From Swaminathania salitolerans (lineage in GTDB: Bacteria > Pseudomonadota > Alphaproteobacteria > Acetobacterales > Acetobacteraceae), in contig NZ_BJVC01000002.1 in the NCBI RefSeq assembly GCF_007988945.1, positions 310,001 to 374,000 on the forward strand: a DNA stretch of 64,000 bases, written 5' to 3'. Shown here one piece after another: positions 37,845 through 47,489 of the stretch. Both the position numbers and the translations under genes were made by a program. A model generated the notes under the pieces. It worked only from the letters and a program-made list of their open reading frames with translations, had not been told where the DNA came from and did not search any database. Numbering within the stretch: the stretch's first letter is position 1; the number at the start of each line of letters is the position of its first letter.

Positions 37845-40790
37845 ATGGCCATTTCCCGCATCCGCACCCGTCGCGCATCCCTGTTGCTCGGCGCGACGAT
37901 CCTCACCGGGCTGACGTTCCAGGCGCAAGCCGCAACGCGTCAGGACGATAGCGCCCCCGCAAAGGGCGCTGTTCACAAGCAGGCACGCAAGGCGAGCGCA
38001 ACGAAGCAGGGCGGCAAGGCGAACAAGCCTGCGGTGACGCGCCCTGGCACCAACCCGCTTGCCGTCTCGGCCCCCACGGCGCGTCGGCTCGACAATGCCA
38101 GGGTCATGGCAAAGGCCGGCGGTGCGGAGAGCATCACCGTCGTCGGATCCGCTCTGACGACCTCGAACAATACCAATGCCAACCCGGTGCAGATCATCAC
38201 CGCCAAGCAGATCGCACAGACCGGCGTGAACAACCTCGCCGACTTCTTCGCGCGTCTGCCGACCGTCGGGTCCAGCGCAGTCTCCAATGCCGTGACCAAT
38301 GGCGGCGGCGGCGTTTCCTGTACGGATCTGCGCAACCTCGGAACCAACCGCGTCCTGGTCCTGATCGACGGCAAGCGCACGACGATCAATGGCAACTCGA
38401 ACTGCGTGGATCTCAACTCCATTCCCTTGCAGCAGGTCGCCGGCGTCGAAATCCTCAAGGATGGCGGTTCCGAGCTTTACGGTGCCGATGCCGTTTCGGG
38501 CGTGATCAACATCAAGATGCGCCACGATGTGAGCACGGGCAATGTCACGATGCGTGGCAGCATCTCGCAATATGGCGATGCGCCCGAGGGCATGCTCTCC
38601 GCCTTCAAGGGGTGGAATTTCGATCATGGACGCGGCAACATCACGCTGTTCGGTCAGTACCTGACCTCGACGGGCGTCATGCAGCGCAACCGGGCCTGGG
38701 CCAATCCCGTCGCGCTGTCGAATCCGCTTTCGGGTCAGCCGACCTACGGATCCTCCATCTCGAATACCGGCACGTTCTATCCGGATAGCGGGGGCACCTT
38801 CACGAGCCATGACGATGGCAAGACGGCCGTGCCCTTCACGAAGTCCGATCGCTATCCGTTCAACCGGGATTCGAGCCTGACGAACAACTACCAGGATTCG
38901 TCGCTCTCGGGCGACACGCATTACGACGTGAACAAGCATCTCACGCTCTATGCCAACGTCCTGTACAGCCATCGCACGACGAACAGCTTCATGGCGCCCG
39001 AGCCCATGACCGGCTCGATCCCGCCCAGCTCCCTCCCCTCGACTGTCGTCGTGCCGGGCGATTATCCGGGAAATCCGTTCGGCGAGGACACGACTGTTTA
39101 TCGTCGCATGAACGAATGGGGCGCGCGTCGTTACGAGCGGGCTACTGACACGGTGACCGGCATGTTCGGCGCCAAGGGCGAGATCTATCGCGGCTGGATG
39201 TACGACGCATCCTATACCTATGGCGTCAACCGCGAGAACGTGCGCAGCCTCAATATCGGCAACTACGCCAATCTCCTGAACGCATGGGGCCTGCGCGCCA
39301 CCGATCCGGGCAACCCGGAGACGGGTCTGGTATACGATCCCTCCGTCTGCCAGTCCTCGGCAGGCTGCTCCCTGTCCTCGCCTTTCGGAACGCTGACGCC
39401 CCAGGGCGCTGCCTACAGCAACTATACGACGGTCGAGAACATCCAGTACCAGTTCCGCGACACGAATTTCCGTGTGCATAACAACCATGTGCTGTCGCTT
39501 CCCTGGGCACATGGCGGCGATCTGGGTATCGCGCTCGGCATGGAACATCGCAGCGAGCAGATGAGCGACAGCCCGGATCCGCTGGTGCAGCAGGGTATCG
39601 CCCTGACGAACAGCCAGGCCTATACCGGCGGTGGATTCAACGTTTCGGAAGGGTATCTCGAAGGCAAGCTGAACCTGCTCAAGGATGCCTTCCTCGCGAA
39701 GGATCTGACGATCGACGCCCAGGGACGCTACTCTTCCTACAACACTTTCGGTGCCGCCAAGAACTGGAAGGTCGCGATAAACTGGGCACCCAATCGCGAC
39801 ATCCGTTTCCGTGCGACCCTGGGCACGTCCTATCGTCAGCCGAACATCTTCGAGCTTTTCGGCGGGCAGCAGCTCAGCTACGAAACCGCATACGATCCCT
39901 GCGCGAGAGTCGGCTCCTATGGCGGAAGCTCTCCCATGGTGGCGGCAACCTGCGCGCGTCAGGGCCTGCCCGCGAATTTCGAGCAGCTGAACTCGGCTCA
40001 GGTCGCAACCCTCCAGGGCGGCAACTCAAAGCTGCGTCCTGAAACCGGACGGACCTACACCTTCGGCACCGTGCTCACGCCGCACTGGGTACCCGGACTG
40101 TCCGTATCGGTCGAATACTGGCACTACACGATCAAGAACATGATCAGTGCTATCGGCACGCAGTATCTGCTCGACCAGTGCTATACCGGTGGCAACCCTG
40201 CGTATTGCAACAACATCATCCGCAATCCGCAGACGCAGCAGATCCAGTCCGCTTCCGCGCTCTACGAGAATCTCGGCGGGCTGCGCACCGGCGGCATCGA
40301 CTTCGATCTCGATTACAGCATCCGGCTCTCGCGCCACGACCGCCTCAATCTGAGCAACAATTTCCAGCAGCTCATATCCTATCAGCAGCAATACGTGCCG
40401 GGCGGCCAGTGGTACAATTACGACGGGCGTCTGCTGTACAACAACAGCACGGGTCAGCCGCGCGTCCGCGATTATGCGACAGCAACCTGGCGTCATGACG
40501 CGTTCAGCCTCACCTATATGATGAATTATACGGGTGGCATGGTCTGGAACGACCAGTCGCAGGATCTGACGGCGGCATCGGGTGGACGGCATATGACACC
40601 CGGCATCTTCTCGCACGACGTCACCCTCGGCTATCGCCTCAATCGCTGGAACTTCCAGGCGGGCGTGCGCAATCTGTTCGACAAGAAGCCGCCTTATGTC
40701 GTCGATGGCGGAAGCAACACCAATGTCTGGCAGTACGGAAGCCTCATCCTCGGCCGGAACGTCTTCGTTCAGGCAGGTGTCGATTTCTGA
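37845..40790 (+). CDS. TonB-dependent outer-membrane receptor
   Basis: A 981-residue receptor that imports a ligand using TonB energy. An N-terminal signal peptide (RRASLLLGATILTGLTFQAQA) is followed by a basic Ala/Lys-rich linker and a TonB-box-like ESITVVGSAL near residue 95. The plug domain (about 105-230) has VLVLIDGKRTTINGNSNCVDLNSIPL and VEILKDGGSELYGADAVSGVIN. The rest is a 22-strand beta-barrel ending in aromatic residues (VQAGVDF). An internal Cys pair (SVCQSSAGC) may disulphide-bond in a surface loop. A strong terminator follows. The ligand is unknown; the pentitol genes downstream raise the possibility of a sugar or polyol, but iron chelates are as likely. Confidence 0.92.
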   Translation: MAISRIRTRRASLLLGATILTGLTFQAQAATRQDDSAPAKGAVHKQARKASATKQGGKANKPAVTRPGTNPLAVSAPTARRLDNARVMAKAGGAESITVVGSALTTSNNTNANPVQIITAKQIAQTGVNNLADFFARLPTVGSSAVSNAVTNGGGGVSCTDLRNLGTNRVLVLIDGKRTTINGNSNCVDLNSIPLQQVAGVEILKDGGSELYGADAVSGVINIKMRHDVSTGNVTMRGSISQYGDAPEGMLSAFKGWNFDHGRGNITLFGQYLTSTGVMQRNRAWANPVALSNPLSGQPTYGSSISNTGTFYPDSGGTFTSHDDGKTAVPFTKSDRYPFNRDSSLTNNYQDSSLSGDTHYDVNKHLTLYANVLYSHRTTNSFMAPEPMTGSIPPSSLPSTVVVPGDYPGNPFGEDTTVYRRMNEWGARRYERATDTVTGMFGAKGEIYRGWMYDASYTYGVNRENVRSLNIGNYANLLNAWGLRATDPGNPETGLVYDPSVCQSSAGCSLSSPFGTLTPQGAAYSNYTTVENIQYQFRDTNFRVHNNHVLSLPWAHGGDLGIALGMEHRSEQMSDSPDPLVQQGIALTNSQAYTGGGFNVSEGYLEGKLNLLKDAFLAKDLTIDAQGRYSSYNTFGAAKNWKVAINWAPNRDIRFRATLGTSYRQPNIFELFGGQQLSYETAYDPCARVGSYGGSSPMVAATCARQGLPANFEQLNSAQVATLQGGNSKLRPETGRTYTFGTVLTPHWVPGLSVSVEYWHYTIKNMISAIGTQYLLDQCYTGGNPAYCNNIIRNPQTQQIQSASALYENLGGLRTGGIDFDLDYSIRLSRHDRLNLSNNFQQLISYQQQYVPGGQWYNYDGRLLYNNSTGQPRVRDYATATWRHDAFSLTYMMNYTGGMVWNDQSQDLTAASGGRHMTPGIFSHDVTLGYRLNRWNFQAGVRNLFDKKPPYVVDGGSNTNVWQYGSLILGRNVFVQAGVDF

Positions 40791-40816
40791 TCCCTGACGG
40801 AATTTTTCGTCCTGCA

Positions 40817-40846
40817 ACCCGGTATCGCAAGATACCGGGTTTTTTT
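40817..40846 (+). terminator. Intrinsic terminator of the TonB-receptor gene
   Basis: A perfect 10-bp stem ACCCGGTATC / GATACCGGGT around the stable tetraloop GCAA, followed by a run of seven T. It lies 27 bp after the receptor stop and separates it from the kinase gene. Confidence 0.95.
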
Positions 40847-40942
40847 GTGTGAAATCCCACGATAGGCGATAGAAATAACACGAATCAGTGATTTGCATCC
40901 CAGAACATGAACAGGAAAGATGAAAATCCTGTTAGAGTTTGG

Positions 40943-42589
40943 ATGGATTTCATGGAAGTAGTGATTGGCGTCGACGTCGGTACGGGAAGCGCGCGCGCCG
41001 GGATTTTCAGCCTCGATGGCGAAAAGCTCGCCTCTCATGTGACCCCGACGAAAAGCTGGCGTCCCGCCCCGGATTTCATCCAGCAATCGTCGAGCGACAT
41101 CTGGTCGGCCATCTGCAAGAGCGTGCGCGAGGCGCTCGCTTCCCTCGATAAGCACGATATCAACGTGCGCGGCATCGGCTTCGACGCGACCTGTTCGCTC
41201 GTGGTGCTCGACGCAAAGGGCCAGCCTCTCTCCATCGACCCCGACGGTGCCGCCGGGCAGGACATCATCCTCTGGGCCGATCACCGCGCCCTCGAGGAGG
41301 CAGAGACGATCAATGCCGGAGGCCACGAGGTTCTGCGCTATGTCGGGGGAACGATCTCGCCGGAAATGGAAACCCCCAAGCTGCTCTGGCTCAAGCGGCA
41401 CATGCCCGGGATCTTCGACCGCGCCGGTTACTTCTTCGACCTGCCGGATTACCTGACCTGGCGCGCGACGGGCTCGGATACGCGCAGCTGCTGTTCGACA
41501 GTCTGCAAATGGACCTATCTGGCACATGAGCGGCGCTGGGACGACAGCTATTTCGAGGCGATCGGTCTCGGGGAGCTGGTCGAGGAGGGCTATCGACGGA
41601 TCGGGCGCGACGTACGCGCACTCGGCGGGGCGGTGGGCAACGGCCTGAGCGAGGACGCCGCCGAGGCTCTCGGTCTGGCAGCGGGGATTCCGGTCGGTGT
41701 GTCCGCCATCGACGCCCATGCCGGAGGGATCGGCGTTCTCGGTTCGGCCTCTGGCGAGACGCTCGACGATGCGACTCTCGACCGCAGCCTTGCCCTGATC
41801 GGAGGCACCTCGAGCTGTCACATGGCGGTCTCTCGCGCACCCCGCTTCGTGAAGGGCGTATGGGGGCCGTATTCCGAGGCGATGCTCCCGGAGATGTGGC
41901 TCAACGAGGCCGGTCAGTCGGCAGTGGGGTCTCTCGTCGATTTCGTGATCTCGACCCATGCGGCAGGTCCGGCTCTGGCCGAGGATGCCCGTCGCGAGGG
42001 CCGGACGGTCTATGAGCTGCTCAATGAACGCCTGGCCGAGCTCGAGCGCGATGCGATACCGGGAACGCTGACAGCCGCCTTTCACGTTCAGCCTGATTTC
42101 CACGGCAATCGCTCGCCTCATGCCGATCCGACATTGCGCGGCATGATTTCGGGCCTGAGCCTTTCTGCCGAACGCGACGATCTCGTGCGTCTCTATCTCG
42201 CAACCATCCAGGGGCTGGCATACGGGACGCGCGATATCATCGAGGCGCTCAATGCCGAGGGCTATGCCATCGACACGATCTTCGCGACAGGGGGCGGCAC
42301 GAAGAACCCCGTCTTCCTGCGCGAACATGCCAACGCCACCGGATGCCGCATCCTTCTGCCGGGCGAGACGGACGCGGTTCTGCTCGGCTCGGCCATACTG
42401 GGCGCTGTGGCAGGGGGCGTCTATCCGGATATGCGGCGGGCAATGTCCCAGATGAGCCGCGTCGGCGCCGAGATTGCCCCGGCTCCGGAAACGAAACGCT
42501 ATCACGACGCGAAATACGCCGTATTTCAGGCCATGTATCGCGAACAGCTGAACCACCGGGAGACGATGCGCGCCGCCTTTACTGCCTGA
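40943..42589 (+). CDS. FGGY-family pentulose kinase (probably D-ribulokinase)
   Basis: A 548-residue sugar kinase. N-terminal ATP/sugar motif VIGVDVGTGSARAGIFSLDG, mid-protein LALIGGTSSCHMAVSR, and C-terminal FATGGGTKNPVFL; long second-domain loops place it with the FGGY pentulose-kinase group that phosphorylates D-ribulose or related pentuloses. Starts at 40907 and 40952 are also possible. ATG 40943 follows a GAG ribosome-binding motif and sits just before the conserved N terminus. The permease, ATPase and polyol dehydrogenase downstream suggest it acts on the pentulose formed by that dehydrogenase. D-xylulose rather than D-ribulose cannot be excluded. Confidence 0.85.
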   Translation: MDFMEVVIGVDVGTGSARAGIFSLDGEKLASHVTPTKSWRPAPDFIQQSSSDIWSAICKSVREALASLDKHDINVRGIGFDATCSLVVLDAKGQPLSIDPDGAAGQDIILWADHRALEEAETINAGGHEVLRYVGGTISPEMETPKLLWLKRHMPGIFDRAGYFFDLPDYLTWRATGSDTRSCCSTVCKWTYLAHERRWDDSYFEAIGLGELVEEGYRRIGRDVRALGGAVGNGLSEDAAEALGLAAGIPVGVSAIDAHAGGIGVLGSASGETLDDATLDRSLALIGGTSSCHMAVSRAPRFVKGVWGPYSEAMLPEMWLNEAGQSAVGSLVDFVISTHAAGPALAEDARREGRTVYELLNERLAELERDAIPGTLTAAFHVQPDFHGNRSPHADPTLRGMISGLSLSAERDDLVRLYLATIQGLAYGTRDIIEALNAEGYAIDTIFATGGGTKNPVFLREHANATGCRILLPGETDAVLLGSAILGAVAGGVYPDMRRAMSQMSRVGAEIAPAPETKRYHDAKYAVFQAMYREQLNHRETMRAAFTA

Positions 42590-42626
42590 TTCCGACCGAA
42601 GACCCCGCTCCCGCGCCGGACGGAAA

Positions 42627-42705
42627 GGAAGGCTCGGGAAAGGGAGCCACCGGAAAAGGGAGCCCTCGAAACAGGGAGCCCCCGGGCCAGGAAGCTCTCG
42701 GGAGA
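42627..42705. repeat. 16-bp tandem repeat, five copies
   Basis: Five head-to-tail units resembling GGGAGCCCTCGGAAAA start at 42627, 42642, 42658, 42674 and 42690. They share GGGAGC and a CCG-GAAA tail with drift. The repeat fills much of the 278-bp spacer between the kinase and first permease, where a substrate-binding protein gene would be expected in a typical importer operon. The remaining spacer shows no gene. Confidence 0.85.
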
Positions 42706-42867
42706 GAGAGAGCGCTTCGGATGGGTCGGGAGCTTCCGCTCCGGGGAGACGACGAGGGGAATGGCCCCGCCCCTCTGCCGGGCCGATCCAAAGGCCCGGA
42801 CATACAGAAATACAGATACGATTTTCCTATCATCCGAGACGGGCCCGCGTGCCCGCGGAGTGTGCCC

Positions 42868-43761
42868 ATGGAAACGACTCTCTCCCCGCCGAAGGGGAAA
42901 AAAGGCAGGACCGGTGCGGCGTTGTTCCTTTCGCCTGCCGTGCTCATTCTTCTCGTCTGGTCTCTGATCCCGCTCGCTCTCACGCTCTGGTATTCCTTCC
43001 AGAACTACAATCTCGTCGATCCGACGCTCTCCGGCTTCGCCGGTCTGGACAATTACCGCTATCTTCTGACCGATCCCGATTTCGTCTGGGCGCTTCTGAA
43101 CACGGTTCTGCTCGTTCTCGGGGTTCTGGTCATCAGTGTAGGCGGCGGCGTTCTCCTGGCCGTGCTCTACGATCAGGATTTCCTGGGGCGCGGGATCGCG
43201 CGGATCCTGGTGATCTCTCCCTTCTTCGTCATGCCGACCGTTTCTGCCCTGGTATGGAAGAACCTGATGCTGCACCCGATCTACGGGGTGTACAGCGCGA
43301 TGATGCGTGCCGTAGGCCTGACGCCGATCGACTGGCTCCAGCATTACCCCATGCAGACCGTGATGATGATCGTCGCCTGGGAGTGGCTTCCTTTCGCGGT
43401 GTTGATCCTTCTTACAGCCGTCCAGTCGCTCGATCACGAGCAGAAAGAGGCGGCCCGGATGGACGGAGCCGGCCCTGTCGCACGATTCCGCTACATCATC
43501 CTTCCGCATCTCAGCCGCGCCATCACGGTCGTTATCATGATCGAGACGATCTATCTCCTTACGATCTTCGCAGAGATCTGGGTGACGACATCGGGTGGGC
43601 CAGGCGTCGCCTCGACCAATCTCGCCTTCCTCATCTATGCCCGCGCCCTTCTCCAGTTCGATGTCGGCGGTGCGTCTGCGGGCGGCGTGATCGCGATCGT
43701 CATCGCAAATGTCATCGCCGCTTTCCTCGTCCGCGCCGTCGCGCGCAATCTGGAGGCCTGA
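42868..43761 (+). CDS. ABC sugar/polyol transporter permease (SmoF/MtlF-like)
   Basis: A 297-residue inner-membrane permease with six helices. It carries the binding-protein-dependent transport motif EAARMDGAGPVARFRYIILP, the EAA loop that contacts the ATPase. ATG 42868 is preferred over longer frames because GGAG lies 7 bases ahead. Next genes: second permease, ATPase. The pattern matches sorbitol/mannitol importers (SmoEFGK) of Alphaproteobacteria, although the expected binding protein was not found. Substrate uncertain. Confidence 0.9.
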   Translation: METTLSPPKGKKGRTGAALFLSPAVLILLVWSLIPLALTLWYSFQNYNLVDPTLSGFAGLDNYRYLLTDPDFVWALLNTVLLVLGVLVISVGGGVLLAVLYDQDFLGRGIARILVISPFFVMPTVSALVWKNLMLHPIYGVYSAMMRAVGLTPIDWLQHYPMQTVMMIVAWEWLPFAVLILLTAVQSLDHEQKEAARMDGAGPVARFRYIILPHLSRAITVVIMIETIYLLTIFAEIWVTTSGGPGVASTNLAFLIYARALLQFDVGGASAGGVIAIVIANVIAAFLVRAVARNLEA

Positions 43762-43764
43762 CCC

Positions 43765-44592
43765 ATGACCGGATCAAAGCGCAAATTCGCCCGGATCGCG
43801 ATCGGTACGATCGGCTGGGTCGTGGCTCTGTGGATCTTCTTTCCGATCCTGTGGATGGTGTTGACAGGGTTCAAGAGCGAGATGGACGCGATCTCGACTC
43901 CACCGCATCTGTTCTTCACCCCGACGCTGGAAAGCTACCACGAAGTCTTCGCCCAGGCCGATTACTGGCATTTCACCTTCAATACCGTCCTGATGTCGGT
44001 ATTTGCGACAGGAGGGGCGCTGGCGCTCGCCGTACCGGCCGCCTACGCCATGGCTTTCTATCCGACCCGACGGACACGGACGACCCTGCTCTGGATGCTC
44101 TCGACCAGAATGCTGCCACCGGTCGGCGTGCTCGTGCCGGTCTATCTCATCGCCCGCTCCACCCATCTCCTGGATACGACGCTCGGCCTCGGGATCATCA
44201 ACCTGCTGACCAATCTGCCGATCATCGTCTGGATGCTTTACACCTTCTTCAAGGAGGTTCCGGTGCCGATCCTCGAAGCGGGAAGGATGGACGGGGCCAG
44301 CCGCTGGCAGGAAATCACGGTCGTGCTTCTTCCCCTCGCCTTGCCCGGAATCGCCTCGACCGCCCTGCTCTCCCTGATCCTGTGCTGGAACGAGGCGTTC
44401 TGGGCGCTCAATCTCACCTCATCCCGGGCAGCGCCTCTCGCGGCTTTCATCGCATCCTTCTCCTCGCCCGAGGGATTGTTCTTCGGCAAGCTCTCGGCTG
44501 CCTCCACCCTCGCCGTGGCGCCGATCCTGCTCTTCGGCTGGTTCAGCCAGAAGCAGCTCGTGCGCGGTCTGACGTTCGGTGCCGTGAAATGA
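43765..44592 (+). CDS. ABC sugar/polyol transporter permease (SmoG/MtlG-like)
   Basis: A 275-residue permease with six hydrophobic segments and the EAA loop EAGRMDGASRWQEITVVLLP. It is the second half of the transmembrane channel. It starts 3 bases after the first permease's stop, so the pair is co-translated. The sequence RMLPPVGVLVPVYLIAR is typical of the polyol-type MalG-like subgroup. It pairs with the ATPase encoded immediately downstream. Confidence 0.92.
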   Translation: MTGSKRKFARIAIGTIGWVVALWIFFPILWMVLTGFKSEMDAISTPPHLFFTPTLESYHEVFAQADYWHFTFNTVLMSVFATGGALALAVPAAYAMAFYPTRRTRTTLLWMLSTRMLPPVGVLVPVYLIARSTHLLDTTLGLGIINLLTNLPIIVWMLYTFFKEVPVPILEAGRMDGASRWQEITVVLLPLALPGIASTALLSLILCWNEAFWALNLTSSRAAPLAAFIASFSSPEGLFFGKLSAASTLAVAPILLFGWFSQKQLVRGLTFGAVK

Positions 44593-44648
44593 CCTCTCAT
44601 CCGACATCGCCCCCTTCTCCTGCATTGCGCGTTTCTACGGAGCCGACC

Positions 44649-45752
44649 ATGGCCAAGCTTGCCCTGCGGGATATCCGCAAGACCTATCATGCCGAGGAAA
44701 TCATCAAGGGCGTCTCGCTCGACATAGAAGACGGGGAATTCGTCGTTTTCGTCGGCCCGTCCGGCTGCGGCAAATCCACCCTCCTGCGCATGATCGCAGG
44801 GCTGGAGGAAATCAGCGCGGGCGATCTTCTGATCGACGGCGCGCGCATGAACGATGTCGAGCCTGCAAAACGCGGTCTCGCCATGGTGTTCCAGTCCTAT
44901 GCCCTCTATCCGCACATGAACGTCTATCAGAATATGGAATTCGGCCTGAAACTGGCGGGAATGCCCGAGGCCGAAAGACGGCGGAAAATCACCGAGGTCG
45001 CAACCACGCTGCAACTCGATGCCTATCTCAAACACAAGCCCGGTCAGCTCTCCGGCGGGCAGAGGCAGCGCGTGGCGATCGGACGCGCCATCGTGCGCAA
45101 TCCGAAAGTCTTCCTTTTCGACGAGCCCCTGTCCAATCTCGATGCAGCCCTGCGGGGACAGATGCGCGTCGAACTCGCGACGCTGCACAGGCGTCTTGGC
45201 GCCACCACGATCTATGTGACCCACGACCAGATCGAAGCCATGACCATGGCCGACAAGATCGTCGTATTGCAAAAGGGCGTAGTGGAGCAGGTCGGCTCGC
45301 CCCTCGAACTCTATCATCACCCGCGCAATCTCTTCGTCGCCCGTTTCATCGGGTCTCCGCCCATGAACTTCCTCTCGGTCCGCATCGTCGGAAGCGGGCC
45401 GGACGGTCTGACGGTGGAGACATCGCAAGGGGCACGGATCGACGTTCCCGTTCTGGCTGAGAGCGCAGTAGCGGGAAGCGATCTGACCCTGGGCGTCCGA
45501 CCCGAGCACATCGTGATCGACGCGCAAGGGACAGTACCGGGCACGATCCGCCTTGTGGAACGTCTCGGCGCCCTGACCCTGCTCCATGTCGCGCTCGAGG
45601 ACGGATCGGTTCTGATCGTCCAGACCGATGGCGATCATGGTGGACAGGTGGACGCCCCTGTCAGACTCACGCTGCTCTCCGAAAATTGTCATCTCTTCGA
45701 CGCAAAAGGCATGGCGCTGACCAAGCTCATGCGTCACCGTCTCGCCGGCTAA
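44649..45752 (+). CDS. ABC transporter ATP-binding protein (MalK/SmoK-like)
   Basis: A 367-residue ATPase for carbohydrate import. Walker A GPSGCGKST, Q-loop MVFQSYALYPHMNV, signature LSGGQRQRVAIGRA, Walker B VFLFDEPLSNLDA, H-loop VTHDQ; the C-terminal TOBE/regulatory domain of the MalK type follows (LGVRPEHIVID). ATG 44649 has CGGAG ahead. An in-frame ATG at 44589 that overlaps the permease stop would add 20 residues. It powers the two permeases. Confidence 0.93.
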   Translation: MAKLALRDIRKTYHAEEIIKGVSLDIEDGEFVVFVGPSGCGKSTLLRMIAGLEEISAGDLLIDGARMNDVEPAKRGLAMVFQSYALYPHMNVYQNMEFGLKLAGMPEAERRRKITEVATTLQLDAYLKHKPGQLSGGQRQRVAIGRAIVRNPKVFLFDEPLSNLDAALRGQMRVELATLHRRLGATTIYVTHDQIEAMTMADKIVVLQKGVVEQVGSPLELYHHPRNLFVARFIGSPPMNFLSVRIVGSGPDGLTVETSQGARIDVPVLAESAVAGSDLTLGVRPEHIVIDAQGTVPGTIRLVERLGALTLLHVALEDGSVLIVQTDGDHGGQVDAPVRLTLLSENCHLFDAKGMALTKLMRHRLAG

Positions 45753-45766
45753 CAAGGATCATTCGT

Positions 45767-46540
45767 ATGTATATGGAAAAACTTCGCCTGGACGGTCGCG
45801 TCGCTGTCATCACGGGCGGCGCACAGAATATCGGGCTGTGCTGTGCCAGCGCCCTGGCCGAGGCGGGAGCTCATGTGATCCTGGCCGATCTCGATGGCAG
45901 GAAAGCCGAGGACTCAGCGCTTGCCCTGACCGAGAAGGGCTTCGGTGCAAACGGCGTCGCGATGGATGTCACATCCGAAGCGAGCGTGCGCGAGGCCATT
46001 GCCGGAATCCGTGGCCAGCACGGGCATATCGACATTCTCGTCGCCAATGCCGGTCTGTGCATTTCCGAAGTAAAGGCCGAGGATATGACGGAGGAGCAAT
46101 GGCTCAAGCAGGTGAACGTCAATCTTAACGGGGTTTTCCGTACCTGTCAGGCCGTTGGCCGGGTCATGATCGAGCAGAAGAAAGGCGCGATCGTCGCGAT
46201 CGGCTCCATGTCGGGCCTCATCGTCAATCGCCCCCAGGAGCAGGCGGCCTATAATGCCTCCAAGGCGGGCGTCCATCAGTACATCCGCTCTCTCGCAGCG
46301 GAATGGGCGCAGCACAATATCCGGGCCAACGCCGTGGCGCCCACCTATATCGAGACGACTCTCACGCGGTTCGGCATGCAGAAGCCCGAACTCTACGACC
46401 GCTGGATCGACGGCACCCCCATGGCACGGGTAGGACAGCCGGAAGAAGTCGCGTCGGTCGTGCAGTTCCTTGCCTCCGACGCGGCAAGTCTCATGACCGG
46501 ATCGATCGTCAGCGTCGATGGCGGCTTTACCGTCTGGTAA
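45767..46540 (+). CDS. SDR polyol dehydrogenase, D-arabitol/xylitol type
   Basis: A 257-residue short-chain dehydrogenase. Cofactor motif VITGGAQNIGLCCASALAEAG with acidic ADLD after strand 2 (NAD preference), LVANAGLCISEVKAEDM, active-site serine in IGSMSGL, and Tyr/Lys in YNASKAG. The N terminus MYMEKLRLDGRVAV and the MSGLIVNRPQEQAAYNASK stretch look, from memory, very like the NAD-dependent D-arabitol dehydrogenase of Gluconobacter. It is the last gene of the importer operon, 14 bases after the ATPase, with an AAGGAT site. It should oxidise the imported pentitol to a pentulose for the kinase. Confidence 0.9.
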   Translation: MYMEKLRLDGRVAVITGGAQNIGLCCASALAEAGAHVILADLDGRKAEDSALALTEKGFGANGVAMDVTSEASVREAIAGIRGQHGHIDILVANAGLCISEVKAEDMTEEQWLKQVNVNLNGVFRTCQAVGRVMIEQKKGAIVAIGSMSGLIVNRPQEQAAYNASKAGVHQYIRSLAAEWAQHNIRANAVAPTYIETTLTRFGMQKPELYDRWIDGTPMARVGQPEEVASVVQFLASDAASLMTGSIVSVDGGFTVW

Positions 46541-46583
46541 GACGCCCCGAGAGAATACACGACCGGCGCACGGCCCGGATATC

Positions 46584-46612
46584 GGCGCGAGGCGGAAAAT
46601 ACCCCTCGCGCC
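46584..46612. terminator. Hairpin between the convergent dehydrogenase and HAD genes
   Basis: GGCGCGAG (46584-46591) and CTCGCGCC (46605-46612) form an 8-bp GC-rich stem in the 127-bp gap. No T-run follows on either strand. Confidence 0.4.
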
Positions 46613-46667
46613 ACCGGGTGTGCCGCGATCCGTGCGGGAGCGCCGGACAGTCCCGCTCCGGGACCGA

Positions 46668-47489
46668 TCACGACGAGGATGTATCGCCCGACCCGAGCAC
46701 GTAACGCTCGATGCCCAGTGCAAACCCCTCTTCCTCGCATGAGGTCGAGACGAATTGCGCCGCCTTCCGCACGGTTTCGTTCGCCTGCCCCATCGCGATG
46801 GACATGCCGCTCTTGCGGAACATGAGGATATCGTTCGGCTGGTCTCCCATCGTCGCGATCGCGTCCGCCGGGATGGACAGGAGGCGCGCGAGCGTCTCCA
46901 CCACACCGCCCTTGTTCGCATCGCGATTTGTGACGTCCACATAATAAGGCTGCGAACATGCGGCAGATGCGGTCTCGCCCAGCGCCTCCTGCAGATCGCG
47001 CTCGAGGCGCTGCATGAGATCGGCATCGTCGCTGACACCGGTAATCTTGACGACATCGTCAAGATGCCGGGTGACGTCATCCACCTCCGGCGCGAATTTC
47101 ACCGTCCATTGTTCCCGGGCGACATGGGGGGCATCGGCATCGCCCACGAACCACTCCTTGCTCGTATAGACCCACGGGTCGGCGCCATGATCGCGGATCA
47201 GGCGCAATACGGTCTCAGCCTGGTCGTGTGTCAGCGTTCTGGTTTCGATCACCGTCCAGTCGGGTTTGACCAGAACGCCGCCATTGAAACCGGCAATGGG
47301 CAGGTCCAGCGCAAGCGGCTCGACGAGCATGGCCATACCGCGAGGCGGGCGCCCGCTGGTCACTGCAAATCCGATCCCGCGTTCGCGCAGGGCCTTCACT
47401 GCGCGGATCGCTCTGGGTGTCAGGATCTTGTCCCTGGTCACGAGTGTCCCGTCGACATCGGCCAGAACGAGTTTGGTCGTCGTATTCAT
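46668..47489 (-). CDS. HAD hydrolase, Cof type
   Basis: A 273-residue type II HAD phosphatase. Motif [15 protein letters not shown], motif [11 protein letters not shown], and motif [14 protein letters not shown], with a C2-type cap between them. It overlaps the end of the phosphoketolase gene by 4 bases and so belongs to the ackA-xfp operon. Cof-type enzymes act on a wide range of sugar phosphates; a role in removing excess pentose or other phosphates from this pathway is possible but not shown. Confidence 0.88.
   Translation of the reverse strand: MNTTTKLVLADVDGTLVTRDKILTPRAIRAVKALRERGIGFAVTSGRPPRGMAMLVEPLALDLPIAGFNGGVLVKPDWTVIETRTLTHDQAETVLRLIRDHGADPWVYTSKEWFVGDADAPHVAREQWTVKFAPEVDDVTRHLDDVVKITGVSDDADLMQRLERDLQEALGETASAACSQPYYVDVTNRDANKGGVVETLARLLSIPADAIATMGDQPNDILMFRKSGMSIAMGQANETVRKAAQFVSTSCEEEGFALGIERYVLGSGDTSSS

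Noticed and set aside
37827-39548. 573-codon minus-strand frame opposite the TonB receptor
   Set aside because: The plus strand encodes a receptor with signal, plug and barrel; the opposite frame shows no domain.
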